Shown here: one piece after another, positions 27,483 through 36,496 of the stretch
How the letters are laid out: each line of letters starts with the position of its first letter
Position numbering within the stretch: position 1 is the stretch's first letter
Origin: Shewanella subflava
GTDB lineage: Bacteria > Pseudomonadota > Gammaproteobacteria > Enterobacterales > Shewanellaceae
Direction: 5' to 3'
DNA: 64,000 bases
NCBI RefSeq assembly: GCF_025971955.1
Contig: NZ_JAPDMX010000030.1
Coordinates: forward strand, 1 to 64,000
Made by a program: the position numbers and the translations under genes
Notes under the pieces: model-generated
Database searches by the model: none
What the model was told of the DNA's origin: nothing
The model's input: the letters and a program-made list of their open reading frames with translations, nothing else

Positions 27483-28550
27483 TTATTTAATAGCCGCAAC
27501 ATTTAGAGGCTGAATCACTTCTACAAGAGATTGATCCTTTAAGTTCTGTTGGCCACGGATGACGATTTGCTCACCTAAAGCAACGCCTGATATCACCTCA
27601 ACGGTATTATCTTGACGATAACCTAGACTGACGACTCGACGTTGTGCAATCGCGTCTTTGATAACATATATAGCTTGAGTATCATCCTGATTGATTAGCG
27701 CGTTATATGGCACGGTTATCACATCATCATGGGTGTCATATTTAATTTCGACCCGAGTAAACATACCTGCTTTTAATTGGGCATTTTTATTCGGTACCGC
27801 TAATGTGACTTTAAAGGTGCCACTCTGGGCATCCACAATCGGGCTGATCCTTAGTACAGTGGCATCGACCATATTTGTATCATGTTGATTTTGACGGACG
27901 CTTGCATGTTGGCCTAAGCGAAGGCTAGGAAGCTGTTGCTCAGGTAAATGCACGATGCCGTGGAGTTCGTCTTGGTTAACAACATAGAATAATTCGTCAA
28001 ATTCACGCACCATGTTGCCTTGCTTAACATGCCTTTTTGCTACGATACCGTTGATAGGCGAGACGATACGGCTTTCTTTGACTTGCAGTTCAGCCAAATC
28101 GCGCTTTGCAATGGCTGCTTGTAGGTTAAATTCGAGTTTAGCCATTGTGTCCTGGCTAATAAACTCTTTGTTTGTCATCTTGCGTAAGCGATTTAATTCT
28201 TGCTCGATAATTTGTACTTCAGCCTGTGAGCGATTGAAGTCGTATTGCTGACGTTTTGCATCGATAACGGCGAGTACTTGTCCTGTGGTAACGCGATCAC
28301 CTTCTTCAACATTAATGTTTTCAATTAATCCAGAAATTCGCGTCATCACGTGGGCTTCTTGAGGCGCTTCTAGGGTTGCGGTTGTGCTATAGAAAGAGGA
28401 TACATTGCCCAAAGCCACTAATGTGGTTTCAACGGGAACAGCAAATTTGTCTTCTTCTTTTGTTTGCTCTTCTTCTCCATTACATCCCGCTAGCATCACT
28501 AAACAACAAAAAGGGATAATAAATTTTTTTACTGATTGAATCCTGTCCAT
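27483..28550 (-). CDS. RND efflux periplasmic adaptor (membrane fusion lipoprotein)
   Basis: Adaptor subunit of 355 residues linking the RND permease to an outer-membrane channel. A type II signal peptide ends in the lipobox M-L-A-G-C with C23 as the lipidated residue. Then come the HlyD/AcrA modules: a lipoyl-like half (about 60-95), an alpha-helical hairpin (95-150), the second lipoyl half with I-V-S-P-I-N-G-I-V, a beta-barrel and a membrane-proximal domain. It is the first gene of the four-gene operon; a 17-bp palindrome lies 240 bp upstream and may control it. Confidence 0.92.
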   Translation of the reverse strand: MDRIQSVKKFIIPFCCLVMLAGCNGEEEQTKEEDKFAVPVETTLVALGNVSSFYSTTATLEAPQEAHVMTRISGLIENINVEEGDRVTTGQVLAVIDAKRQQYDFNRSQAEVQIIEQELNRLRKMTNKEFISQDTMAKLEFNLQAAIAKRDLAELQVKESRIVSPINGIVAKRHVKQGNMVREFDELFYVVNQDELHGIVHLPEQQLPSLRLGQHASVRQNQHDTNMVDATVLRISPIVDAQSGTFKVTLAVPNKNAQLKAGMFTRVEIKYDTHDDVITVPYNALINQDDTQAIYVIKDAIAQRRVVSLGYRQDNTVEVISGVALGEQIVIRGQQNLKDQSLVEVIQPLNVAAIK

Positions 28551-28790
28551 TGGAACCTGCCTTAAATAATTATGCTGTTCTACGTTACGAATGAAACCGT
28601 TTGAGCTGCTATAAGCCTACGCCGTTTAACGGCTTCGTCACGCTGACTTTTGTAACAAATGTTGATTTATTGTGGTGTGCAATGCAGGGAGTGTGCCAAT
28701 AGGGTTTGTTGTTTATTTACAGTGTTTTATGGAGGGGGATTTATTTTTGAAGATCGTAAGGGGGTATTTTGTAGTGAAAAAAATAACAAA

Positions 28791-28807
28791 TTAGTCATAA
28801 TGACTAA
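28791..28807. promoter_or_regulatory. Palindromic operator candidate for the RND operon
   Basis: TTAGTCATAATGACTAA has perfect 7-bp arms around a 3-bp centre, in the style of MarR or TetR binding sites. It lies about 240 bp upstream of the adaptor gene, the right side for an efflux repressor. Confidence 0.4.
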
Positions 28808-28964
28808 CATGTTTTTTATCTGAATATCTCCGGTTGTATTTCTTAACCATTTTTACTGCGTTATCGATTATTTAGGATGAGTACATTACGGAGTATCAGC
28901 TTTGTACGAATGATCAACCATTGGCTGAAAATAAAACCTTGAAGATCTACAGGCTAAATCTTAT

Positions 28965-28994
28965 CCCCCAAGAGACTCAGTAGTCTCTGGGGGG
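28965..28994 (-). terminator. GC-rich stem-loop after ycgB
   Basis: A long stem pairs CCCCC and AGAGACT with AGTCTCT and GGGGG, with one bulged A. It ends 12 bp beyond the ycgB stop on the - strand. No U-run follows in that direction, so it may stabilise the 3' end or be Rho-assisted. Confidence 0.5.
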
Positions 28995-29005
28995 ACATGA
29001 GATAG

Positions 29006-30562
29006 TTAGATAGTGACGTGGGTATAACTAGAGGATGTTACTGGGTCTGATGAGGGTTTCATTTCAGGGCAGGTTGCTAATACGCTGATATTTTCATTCG
29101 CGTCGATTTGTTCTAAGCTCACTTTAAAGCCCCATAAACGATGTAAATGCTTTAAAACTTCACTTACATTATCCGACAGCGGAATATTATTTTGCGGCGT
29201 ATAACGTAAGGTGAGTGATCTATCGCCATTGACCTGTACATTTTGCACCTGAATATTCGGTTCAATATTAGATAAATTGTATTGTTGCGATAACATATTG
29301 CGAATTTCTTGATAACCAGTTTCATCATGGATAGCGGAAACATGAATAAATGAACGTTTATCGTCATCTAAAATGCCAAATAGTTTGAAGTCTCGAATCA
29401 CTTTTGGTGACAGGTACTGGCTAATAAAGCTCTCGTCTTTAAAGTTTTTCATTGCAAAATGCACTGTAGACAACCAATCACTGCCAGCAATATCTGGGAA
29501 CCAATATTTGTCTTCGTCGGTTGGGTTTTCGCATATGCGTCTGATGTCGACAAACATACTAAAACCTAGAGCGTAAGGATTTATTCCATTGTAATATGGG
29601 CTGTTGTACGCTGGTTGTGCGACCACCGCTGTGTGACTTTGTAAGAATTCAAGCATAAATCTGTCCGTCACTTTGCCGCTGTCGTATAAATGATTGAGAA
29701 TGGTGTAATGCCAAAAAGTGGCCCAACCTTCGTTCATTACTTGTGTCTGTTTTTGCGGGTAAAAATATTGGGCCATTTTCCTAACAATACGGACAATTTC
29801 ACGTTGCCAAGGTTCAAGTAGTGGGGCGTTTTTTTCTAAAAAATAGAGAATATTTTCTTGTGGCTCAGATGGAAATTGTTTTCGTTTGGTTTCAACATGC
29901 TCCTGATTGCTGGTGGGCACGGTGCGCCATAAATCATTAACCTGACTTTGTAGGTATGCTTCGCGGTCTTTTTGTCTTGCTTTTTCTTCGCTATAGGATA
30001 TTTCAGAAGGGCGCTTGTATCTATCAACACCGTAATTCATCAATGCGTGGCATGAGTCAATGGTGAGCTCGACTTGATCAACGCCATACTTGAGTTCGCA
30101 TTCATGGATATAATTTTTAGCAAATACCAAATAATCAATGATAGAGCTGGCATCGGTCCAGGTTTTGAACAGGTAATTATTTTTAAAAAAGCTATTGTGA
30201 CCAAAGCTGGCGTGAGCCATCACTAATGCTTGCATCGTTATGGTATTTTCTTCCATAAGGTAGGCAATACAGGGATCTGAATTGATCACAATTTCATATG
30301 CTAGTCCCATCTGGCCGCGTTTGTAGCCTTGTTCAGTCTCGATAAATCGTTTCCCAAAAGACCAATGTGTGTAACCAATAGGCATGCCTATGCCTGCATA
30401 AGCATCCATCATTTGTTCAGCGGTAATGATTTCAATTTGATTGGGGTATGCATCAATGTTAAAAAATTTAGCTGCCTTTTCAATTTCATCGAGATAGGCT
30501 TGCAGCAAGTCGAAAGTCCATTCGGGGCCATCACTTAAAGGCGAACGGGTAGATTTATCCAT
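29006..30562 (-). CDS. ycgB: SpoVR family protein YcgB
   Basis: Cytosolic 518-residue protein of the SpoVR/YcgB family, named from a Bacillus spore-cortex gene; its biochemical role is still unknown. The sequence shows the typical N-terminal D-G-P-E-W-T-F start, the H-W-S-F-G-K-R-F segment and the conserved N-E-G-W-A-T-F-W-H-Y motif. It follows yeaH by eight bases and is the third gene of the conserved yeaG-yeaH-ycgB block, which in enterobacteria is linked to stationary-phase and nitrogen stress. The length is normal. Confidence 0.93.
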   Translation of the reverse strand: MDKSTRSPLSDGPEWTFDLLQAYLDEIEKAAKFFNIDAYPNQIEIITAEQMMDAYAGIGMPIGYTHWSFGKRFIETEQGYKRGQMGLAYEIVINSDPCIAYLMEENTITMQALVMAHASFGHNSFFKNNYLFKTWTDASSIIDYLVFAKNYIHECELKYGVDQVELTIDSCHALMNYGVDRYKRPSEISYSEEKARQKDREAYLQSQVNDLWRTVPTSNQEHVETKRKQFPSEPQENILYFLEKNAPLLEPWQREIVRIVRKMAQYFYPQKQTQVMNEGWATFWHYTILNHLYDSGKVTDRFMLEFLQSHTAVVAQPAYNSPYYNGINPYALGFSMFVDIRRICENPTDEDKYWFPDIAGSDWLSTVHFAMKNFKDESFISQYLSPKVIRDFKLFGILDDDKRSFIHVSAIHDETGYQEIRNMLSQQYNLSNIEPNIQVQNVQVNGDRSLTLRYTPQNNIPLSDNVSEVLKHLHRLWGFKVSLEQIDANENISVLATCPEMKPSSDPVTSSSYTHVTI

Positions 30563-30570
30563 AGTGCCTC

Positions 30571-31842
30571 CTAAACAGCTTGTTTTTTAAAGAGTTCTCT
30601 AAATACTGGGTAAATATCATCAACTTGCTTGATATGCTGCACCGCCATATTGTCAAAGCTTTGTTGTAATTGTTCATATTCTTGCCACAGTGACTGATGC
30701 GCCCTGTGAGTGATTTCGATATAGCTAAAGTACCTAACTAACGGCAATATGTGTTGAGTTAATAGGGTTTTACATACAGGTGAATCATCCGACCAATTAT
30801 CCCCATCTGATGCCTGCGCCGCATAAATATTCCATTCATTTGCAGGATAGCGTGCCTGCTGGATTTCATGCATTAGTTTTAACGCACTTGATACTATGGT
30901 GCCGCCAGTTTCTTGTGAATAGAAAAACTCATGCTCATCAACTTCTTTGGCTTGCGTGTGATGACGTATGTATACCACTTCTAAATTTTTATACGTGCGG
31001 GTTAAAAACAGGTATAACAAAATATAAAATCGTTTCGCCATGTCTTTAGTGGCTTGATCCATAGAACCAGACACATCCATTAAACAAAACATGACAGCTT
31101 GGCTAGAAGGTTTTTCTTTTTTTGAATAGTTGTTATAGCGCAAATCAAATGTATCTATAAAAGGCACTTTAGCAATTTGCTTTTTGAGTAATTCAATTTG
31201 TGCTTTTAAATCAATGATAAGTTCAGCTTTTGAACCAGGCGTATTTTCTAATTCAAACAGTTCTTGCTCAATTTCTTTCAGCAGTTTTTTCTTGCTGCCG
31301 CACATCGCGATTCTTCTGGCTAAAGAAGAGCGCAACGAACGGACAATATTAATGTTGGCCGGTACACCATCGTTGGTAAAACCCGCCCGATAGGTCTGGT
31401 ATTCAACCAACTTGTTCAAGCGATTTTTTTGTAAATTGGGTAACTCTAAATCTTCAAATAATAATTCAAGGTATTCATCTTTTGATATTTGAAATACAAA
31501 GTCTTCATTTCCTTCCCCCGAGTCAGAGGCATCTCCTTTGCCAGAACCGCCATTACCTTGTCCACCTTGAGGGCGATCAATTTTGTCACCTCGGTTAAAC
31601 TTATCATTACCAGGGTGAACCATCTCACGATGCCCCCCTTTACCTTGCCTGAAAAGGGGCTCACTGATATCCCTTGTTGGGATACTGATTTTCTCGCCTT
31701 TATCAACATCAGTAACGCTTCGCCTGGTGACAGCATCACTGACAGCCTTTTTAATTTGCTTTTTATATCTTTCGATAAATCGTTGACGATTAACGGTGCT
31801 TTTTCCCTTAGCATTCAACCGTCTATCTATAAAATTAGCCAT
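30571..31842 (-). CDS. yeaH: DUF444 / YeaH family protein
   Basis: Cytosolic 423-residue protein of the DUF444 family, always found beside the PrkA kinase. The N-terminal half is basic and glycine-rich ([12 protein letters not shown], then a G-G-x-G-N-G-G low-complexity linker at about 85-110). The C-terminal half contains a von Willebrand A-like metal site D-V-S-G-S-M-D and a T-x-G-G-T-I-V-S-S-A motif. It lies between yeaG and ycgB and is probably a partner or substrate of the kinase; the function is otherwise unknown. Confidence 0.93.
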   Translation of the reverse strand: MANFIDRRLNAKGKSTVNRQRFIERYKKQIKKAVSDAVTRRSVTDVDKGEKISIPTRDISEPLFRQGKGGHREMVHPGNDKFNRGDKIDRPQGGQGNGGSGKGDASDSGEGNEDFVFQISKDEYLELLFEDLELPNLQKNRLNKLVEYQTYRAGFTNDGVPANINIVRSLRSSLARRIAMCGSKKKLLKEIEQELFELENTPGSKAELIIDLKAQIELLKKQIAKVPFIDTFDLRYNNYSKKEKPSSQAVMFCLMDVSGSMDQATKDMAKRFYILLYLFLTRTYKNLEVVYIRHHTQAKEVDEHEFFYSQETGGTIVSSALKLMHEIQQARYPANEWNIYAAQASDGDNWSDDSPVCKTLLTQHILPLVRYFSYIEITHRAHQSLWQEYEQLQQSFDNMAVQHIKQVDDIYPVFRELFKKQAV

Positions 31843-31907
31843 ACGAACCTCCCAAGCCTGAATGCAGGCTTTACGCCTTTATACCGCAGAGTAAAGCCTT
31901 TGTTGGG

Positions 31908-33842
31908 TTATGATGATTTACGCACACGTAAATACCATTCTGATAGCAATCTCACTTGCTTCTTGGTATAGCCTTTATCCATCATGCGATTGACAAAATC
32001 ATCGTGTTTTCGTTGGTCATCGTTTGATGTTTTGCCGTTAAACGAAATCACAGGCAATAAATCTTCCGTATTAGAGAACATTTTCTTTTCAATCACGGTG
32101 CGAAGTTTTTCGTAACTTGTCCACAGTGGGTTGTTTCCTTCATTATTAGCTCTCGCTCGAAGTACAAAGTTGACAATTTCATTGCGAAAATCTTTTGGAT
32201 TGCTTATTCCCGCAGGTTTTTCAATTTTTTCCAATTCAGCATTTAATGCACCGCGATCGAAAAGCTGCCCTGTTTCTGGGTCACGATATTCTTGATCTTG
32301 GATCCAAAAATCAGCATAAGTGACATAACGGTCGAAAATGTTTTGACCATATTCGGAGTAAGATTCGAGGTAGGCGGTTTGGATCTCTTTACCGATAAAT
32401 TCAACATATTTAGGAATAAGATAGCCTTTTAAAAACTCTAAATAGCGCTCACTAAGCTCATTTGGAAACTGTTCCTGCTCTATTTGTTTTTCAAGCACAT
32501 AGAATAAGTGCACAGGATTAGCTGCAATTTCAGTGTGATCAAAATTAAAAACTTTGGATAGAATTTTAAAGGAAAATCGAGTTGATAGGCCATTCATGCC
32601 TTCATCGACACCGGCGTAATCTCGGTATTCCTGATACGATTTGGCTTTCGGATCGGTGTCTTTTAAGCTTTCACCGTTATAGACCCGCATTTTTGAATAT
32701 ATAGACGAATTTTCTGGCGGTTTAATGCGAGATAACACACTAAATTGCGCAAGGGTTTCTAATGTACCTGGTGCACAAGGCGATTTAGATAGCTCTGAAT
32801 TTGTTAATAATTTTTGATAAATTTCAATTTCTTCTGATACCCTCAAGCAATAGGGGACTTTAACGATATACACACGATCTAAAAAGGCTTCATTATTCTT
32901 ATTATTTCTAAAGGTTGACCATTCCGACTCGTTACTGTGAGCCAAAATTATTCCTGTATAAGGCAAAGCTGACAAGCCTTCAGTCCCGTTATAATTGCCT
33001 TCTTGAGTGGCGGTTAATAGTGGATGTAACACTTTTATCGGTGCTTTGAACATCTCTACAAATTCCATCAACCCTTGATTTGCCCGACACAATGCTCCTG
33101 AGTATGCGTAAGCATCGGCATCATCTTGAGAAAAATGCTCTAATTGACGAATATCAACTTTACCGACTAATGCAGAAATATCTTGATTGTTTTCATCCCC
33201 AGGTTCGGTTTTAGCAATACCGATTTGATCTAGAATAGAAGGATAAACTTTAACCACTCTAAACTTAGAAATATCACCACCAAACTCATGCAAACGTTTA
33301 ACTGTCCAAGGGGACATGATGGTTTTCAAGTAGCGGTGAGGGATATTATATTCTTGTTGTAATAAGGCGCCGTCCTCTTCTAAATCGAACAAACAGAAAG
33401 GATGGTCATTAACCGGACTGCGCATACCATTAGCGCTTAAAATATAAATAGGGACATGTTGAATCAGTGATTTAAGCTTTTCCGCCAGAGATGATTTCCC
33501 ACCCCCTACAGGCCCAAGTAAATACAATATTTGTTTAGACTCTTCTAATCCCTGTGCAGAATGTTTAAGGTAAGACACGATTTGCTCAATCGCTTCTTCC
33601 ATGCCATAAAAATCTTTAAAGGCAGGGTAACGGGAAATAAGCCGGTTTGAAAAAATGCGGCTTAATACCGAATTTTTTGAGGTATCGACAACTTCAGGTT
33701 CACCAATAGCCATCAATAAACGCTCAGCTGCGGATACGTAAGCACTCTTATCCTGCTTACAAATTTCAAGAAACTGCTCTAAGGTATATTCCTCATCAAG
33801 CTTTTTCTCGTAACGTTGTTGGTAGTGTTCGAAAATGCCCAT
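31908..33842 (-). CDS. yeaG: PrkA-type serine protein kinase YeaG
   Basis: Cytosolic 644-residue PrkA protein, a serine kinase with an AAA-like N-terminal domain. The P-loop is visible in L-G-P-V-G-G-G-K-S-S (about residues 108-117), and the D-L-E-E-D-G and D-R-V-Y-I-V-K-V-P motifs follow the family. It is the first gene of the yeaG-yeaH-ycgB operon. A good AGGGGG ribosome site precedes ATG 33842 on the - strand. The 65-bp gap to yeaH is the only sizeable spacing in the operon. Confidence 0.95.
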   Translation of the reverse strand: MGIFEHYQQRYEKKLDEEYTLEQFLEICKQDKSAYVSAAERLLMAIGEPEVVDTSKNSVLSRIFSNRLISRYPAFKDFYGMEEAIEQIVSYLKHSAQGLEESKQILYLLGPVGGGKSSLAEKLKSLIQHVPIYILSANGMRSPVNDHPFCLFDLEEDGALLQQEYNIPHRYLKTIMSPWTVKRLHEFGGDISKFRVVKVYPSILDQIGIAKTEPGDENNQDISALVGKVDIRQLEHFSQDDADAYAYSGALCRANQGLMEFVEMFKAPIKVLHPLLTATQEGNYNGTEGLSALPYTGIILAHSNESEWSTFRNNKNNEAFLDRVYIVKVPYCLRVSEEIEIYQKLLTNSELSKSPCAPGTLETLAQFSVLSRIKPPENSSIYSKMRVYNGESLKDTDPKAKSYQEYRDYAGVDEGMNGLSTRFSFKILSKVFNFDHTEIAANPVHLFYVLEKQIEQEQFPNELSERYLEFLKGYLIPKYVEFIGKEIQTAYLESYSEYGQNIFDRYVTYADFWIQDQEYRDPETGQLFDRGALNAELEKIEKPAGISNPKDFRNEIVNFVLRARANNEGNNPLWTSYEKLRTVIEKKMFSNTEDLLPVISFNGKTSNDDQRKHDDFVNRMMDKGYTKKQVRLLSEWYLRVRKSS

Positions 33843-34055
33843 AATAACCCCCTAAAACATCAATGCCGGGATGGCAACATAATGTGAGGCATAAGTTAAT
33901 TTGGGGTGTTAACCAAACTATCATTTTGGCCTCTACATATTGAGTTTAGGATAAAAAATAGAAAACTGTGCAAGATAATTATAAATAATTGTTTATAAAA
34001 CAACGATAAACGTAGCAATTGCAATAGTTGCATTTATTATGGACACACTGACAGA

Positions 34056-34083
34056 TACAAAAAAGGAGCCCTAAGGCTCCTTT
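34056..34083 (-). terminator. Rho-independent terminator of sodB
   Basis: The stem GGAGCC/GGCTCC (34065-34070, 34075-34080) extends through flanking A/T pairs with loop CTAA. On the - strand it is followed by a run of seven T. It begins about 22 bp after the sodB stop. Confidence 0.85.
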
Positions 34084-34104
34084 GAAAGTTAATGGTAATT
34101 GTGA

Positions 34105-34686
34105 TTATGCAAAGTTGCTGTTCACAAATTCCCAGTTAACTAATTGCCAGAAATGGTTTAAGTATTCTGGACGTGCATTACGGTAATCAACGTAATATGC
34201 ATGTTCCCAAACGTCAACAGTCAGTAATGGGGTAACTGATTCATCAGTTAACGGTGTTGCTGCATTACTGGTGTTAACAATTGCTAATGAACCATCAGCT
34301 TTTTTAACTAACCAAGTCCATGCACTACCGAAGTTGTTGACTGCAGAATCGGTAAATTTTGCTTTGAATTCTTCAAAAGAGCCAAAAGATGCATCAATAG
34401 CTGCAGCGATTGAACCCGTTGCTGCGCCACCTGCGTTAGGGGCTAAACAGTTCCAATAAAAAGTGTGGTTCCAAACTTGTGCTGCGTTGTTGAACATACC
34501 ACCAGTAGAAGTTTTAACAACTTCTTCTAAGCTTTTTCCAGCAAACTCGGTTCCTTCAACTAAACCATTTAATTTTACAACATAAGTATTGTGATGCTTA
34601 CCATAGTGGTACTCAATTGTTTCTTGAGAAATATGTGGTTCTAGTGCGTTCTTTGCATAAGGTAATGCTGGTAATTCGAAAGCCAT
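34105..34686 (-). CDS. sodB: Iron superoxide dismutase
   Basis: Cytosolic enzyme converting superoxide to peroxide and oxygen. The 193-residue length is typical of FeSOD. Metal ligands are visible: H27 in E-Y-H-Y-G-K-H-H, the histidine in W-N-H-T-F-Y-W, and D and H in D-V-W-E-H-A-Y-Y. Iron rather than manganese preference is supported by A-A-Q-V-W-N-H and F-G-S-A-W-T-W. The start has a GGAGAG ribosome site. It is divergent from grxD, whose promoter shares the 240-bp gap. Confidence 0.96.
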   Translation of the reverse strand: MAFELPALPYAKNALEPHISQETIEYHYGKHHNTYVVKLNGLVEGTEFAGKSLEEVVKTSTGGMFNNAAQVWNHTFYWNCLAPNAGGAATGSIAAAIDASFGSFEEFKAKFTDSAVNNFGSAWTWLVKKADGSLAIVNTSNAATPLTDESVTPLLTVDVWEHAYYVDYRNARPEYLNHFWQLVNWEFVNSNFA

Positions 34687-34927
34687 TAGTCTCTCTCCAT
34701 GGATTTAGGTTTATCGTTTTTATACCTAATTGGTACATTGCTCTGCAGCTATTGTACTGATTATTTTTGTGATGTGAATCATTGTTTCTTGAATAATACC
34801 GATTAAGACGATTCAATAGTTGAATTAATCTATACCCTTACAAACTGTAGCATTTTGTTATTGCGCAAGGTGTCGTACAATATAGGCATTCTAGCTATTC
34901 ATACTTTGTCTACCATTAGGAATTAAA

Positions 34928-35269
34928 ATGGAAACTGTAGAAAAAATTAAACAGCAGATCAGTGAAAACCCAATCATTGTTTACATGAAAGGCTCTCCTA
35001 AATTACCTAGTTGTGGTTTTTCTTCACAAGTTGCACAGGTGATGATTAACTGTGGCGAACAGTTTGCTTTCGTGGATATTTTACAGCACCCAGATATTCG
35101 TGCTGAATTACCTAAATATGCAAATTGGCCAACATTCCCTCAATTATGGATTGAAGGCGAGTTGATTGGTGGTTGTGATATCGTCACAGAGATGTTCCAA
35201 AAGGGTGAGCTTCAGCCAATCATCAAAGCTACAGCTGATAAATACCGTACAGAAGACGCTGCAGAATAA
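34928..35269 (+). CDS. grxD: Monothiol glutaredoxin Grx4
   Basis: Cytosolic monothiol glutaredoxin of 113 residues that binds a [2Fe-2S] cluster with glutathione and helps in iron-sulfur trafficking. The active-site C-G-F-S motif is present at C29, with the K-G-S-P-K-L-P-x-C-G-F-S context and W-P-T-F-P-Q-L-W-I of the family. The start ATG 34928 follows an AGGAAT site. It is placed next to sodB on the opposite strand and terminates at a strong bidirectional hairpin. Confidence 0.96.
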   Translation: METVEKIKQQISENPIIVYMKGSPKLPSCGFSSQVAQVMINCGEQFAFVDILQHPDIRAELPKYANWPTFPQLWIEGELIGGCDIVTEMFQKGELQPIIKATADKYRTEDAAE

Positions 35270-35294
35270 TCTGCAGATTTAATATTCGAGTCAT

Positions 35295-35324
35295 AAAAAA
35301 CCCAATGCAAGCATTGGGTTTTTT
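35295..35324. terminator. Bidirectional terminator between grxD and the DUF3541 gene
   Basis: A perfect stem AAAAAACCCAATGC/GCATTGGGTTTTTT with an AA centre. It can end grxD on the + strand and the long cmo-to-DUF3541 run on the - strand. Confidence 0.9.
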
Positions 35325-35353
35325 GTTGAGCATCAGCCACTAAAATTAAGTTG

Positions 35354-36496
35354 TTAGTGCAATGTCGGTTTTATCACGGCTTTGTTATCTTCGGTTTTGA
35401 CATTAACAAGACGTGGTAAATTTTTCTTAGTACTCTTGATATCTGCTAAATATGGACCAGGGTGAAGTGTGTCTGGCCAATCAAGTAACATCATAGCTAA
35501 CACGTTTCTGTGCTCCCCCGTTGCTAAGTCAGCTTTTCCAGATGGTGATGGAATCATCTGCATTTCTGGGTTGTAAGAGGAAATAATATAGTCCTTCACT
35601 TTTTGGGTAACGGGATGATTTTTATGACCGGTTATTAAGAAACTAATACCCACCTCTGTTGTAATATCTTCAGTGGTATCGGCAATAATTCTGTCAATAT
35701 TCTTTTCAAAGTAATCTAAGATCCATTGATACTCTTTTGGATCGACCTGGTATTGATAGTATTCACTGGCAGCAAAGATAAAGTGCGTCATGCCATAGAT
35801 TTTGTTTTTAAATTGGCCTTTAGATAATTTTGCATCTTTACTATCTGGATAAGTTTTGATGAATGCCGCTTTATAAGCAGGGTAGTAGTCACCCACACCA
35901 ATTTGCTTTGCCCAGAATACATAGTTAATTAACTGTGCAGCCCAAGACTTGATCATTTTCTTATCAGTAAATGCAGGGGTAAAATCATGCTCTTTTAATG
36001 TTTTTATCATTAAGTCATGACAAGGGCCTGTAAAGCCAAACTCATCAATACGACTCGAATAACGAAGTAGGGTATCGCTTAACAACATAAACTTTGGATA
36101 AGGCACAATGGCTTTTTTACGGGCTTTACCTCGTGGACCTTTACCCAGTTTGCTGCCTGCGAGTGCAGATTCAGTTTCAATAAAATTTGGTTTATCCAAA
36201 TTACATGCGTAATACGCTTGACGCTCTGCAATTGTTAACAGATCGATTAATGCACCATTTGCGTATTTTTCATCGCCAGTCATGCGGAATTGACGGATGG
36301 CATAATGCCCTTGTACACGGGGTGGCAATGAATACAAGTTGGTTTCAAGATTAGTTTTAAGTTGTTGATAAACTTGTTCGCCAGTTAAATTGTGTTCTGG
36401 ATTAACATAGGGTTCTTTGGCAAATAAACTGCTGCTAAGTAACGCAGCGGATAATGCAACTAACGAGAGTGTTTTACTCTTGCTTAGTGCCAGCAT
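35354..36496 (-). CDS. Exported DUF3541-type protein
   Basis: A 380-residue exported protein. I use ATG 36496 because it has a GGAGA ribosome site and gives a clean signal peptide (M-L-A-L-S-K-S-K-T then a hydrophobic stretch ending S-L-F-A|K). The frame stays open upstream to 36601, but that extension lies inside the neighbouring gene. The mature protein is mainly alpha-helical by composition, with a basic K-G-P-R-G-K-A-R-K-K stretch near 125-135 and a late E-H-R-N-V-L-A-M-M segment. I recognise it as DUF3541-like. Its function is unknown. Its start overlaps the end of the M3-like gene by 23 bp, pointing to coupled expression. Confidence 0.75.
   Translation of the reverse strand: MLALSKSKTLSLVALSAALLSSSLFAKEPYVNPEHNLTGEQVYQQLKTNLETNLYSLPPRVQGHYAIRQFRMTGDEKYANGALIDLLTIAERQAYYACNLDKPNFIETESALAGSKLGKGPRGKARKKAIVPYPKFMLLSDTLLRYSSRIDEFGFTGPCHDLMIKTLKEHDFTPAFTDKKMIKSWAAQLINYVFWAKQIGVGDYYPAYKAAFIKTYPDSKDAKLSKGQFKNKIYGMTHFIFAASEYYQYQVDPKEYQWILDYFEKNIDRIIADTTEDITTEVGISFLITGHKNHPVTQKVKDYIISSYNPEMQMIPSPSGKADLATGEHRNVLAMMLLDWPDTLHPGPYLADIKSTKKNLPRLVNVKTEDNKAVIKPTLH

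Larger units (their letters stand above)
28551..29005. other. Intergenic region upstream of the efflux operon
   Basis: 455 bp between ycgB (ending at 29006) and the adaptor start. It contains a 6-bp-arm inverted repeat GCCGTT/AACGGC (28621-28633), a palindromic operator candidate (28791-28807) and a strong hairpin (28965-28994). No regulator gene is present. Confidence 0.45.
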
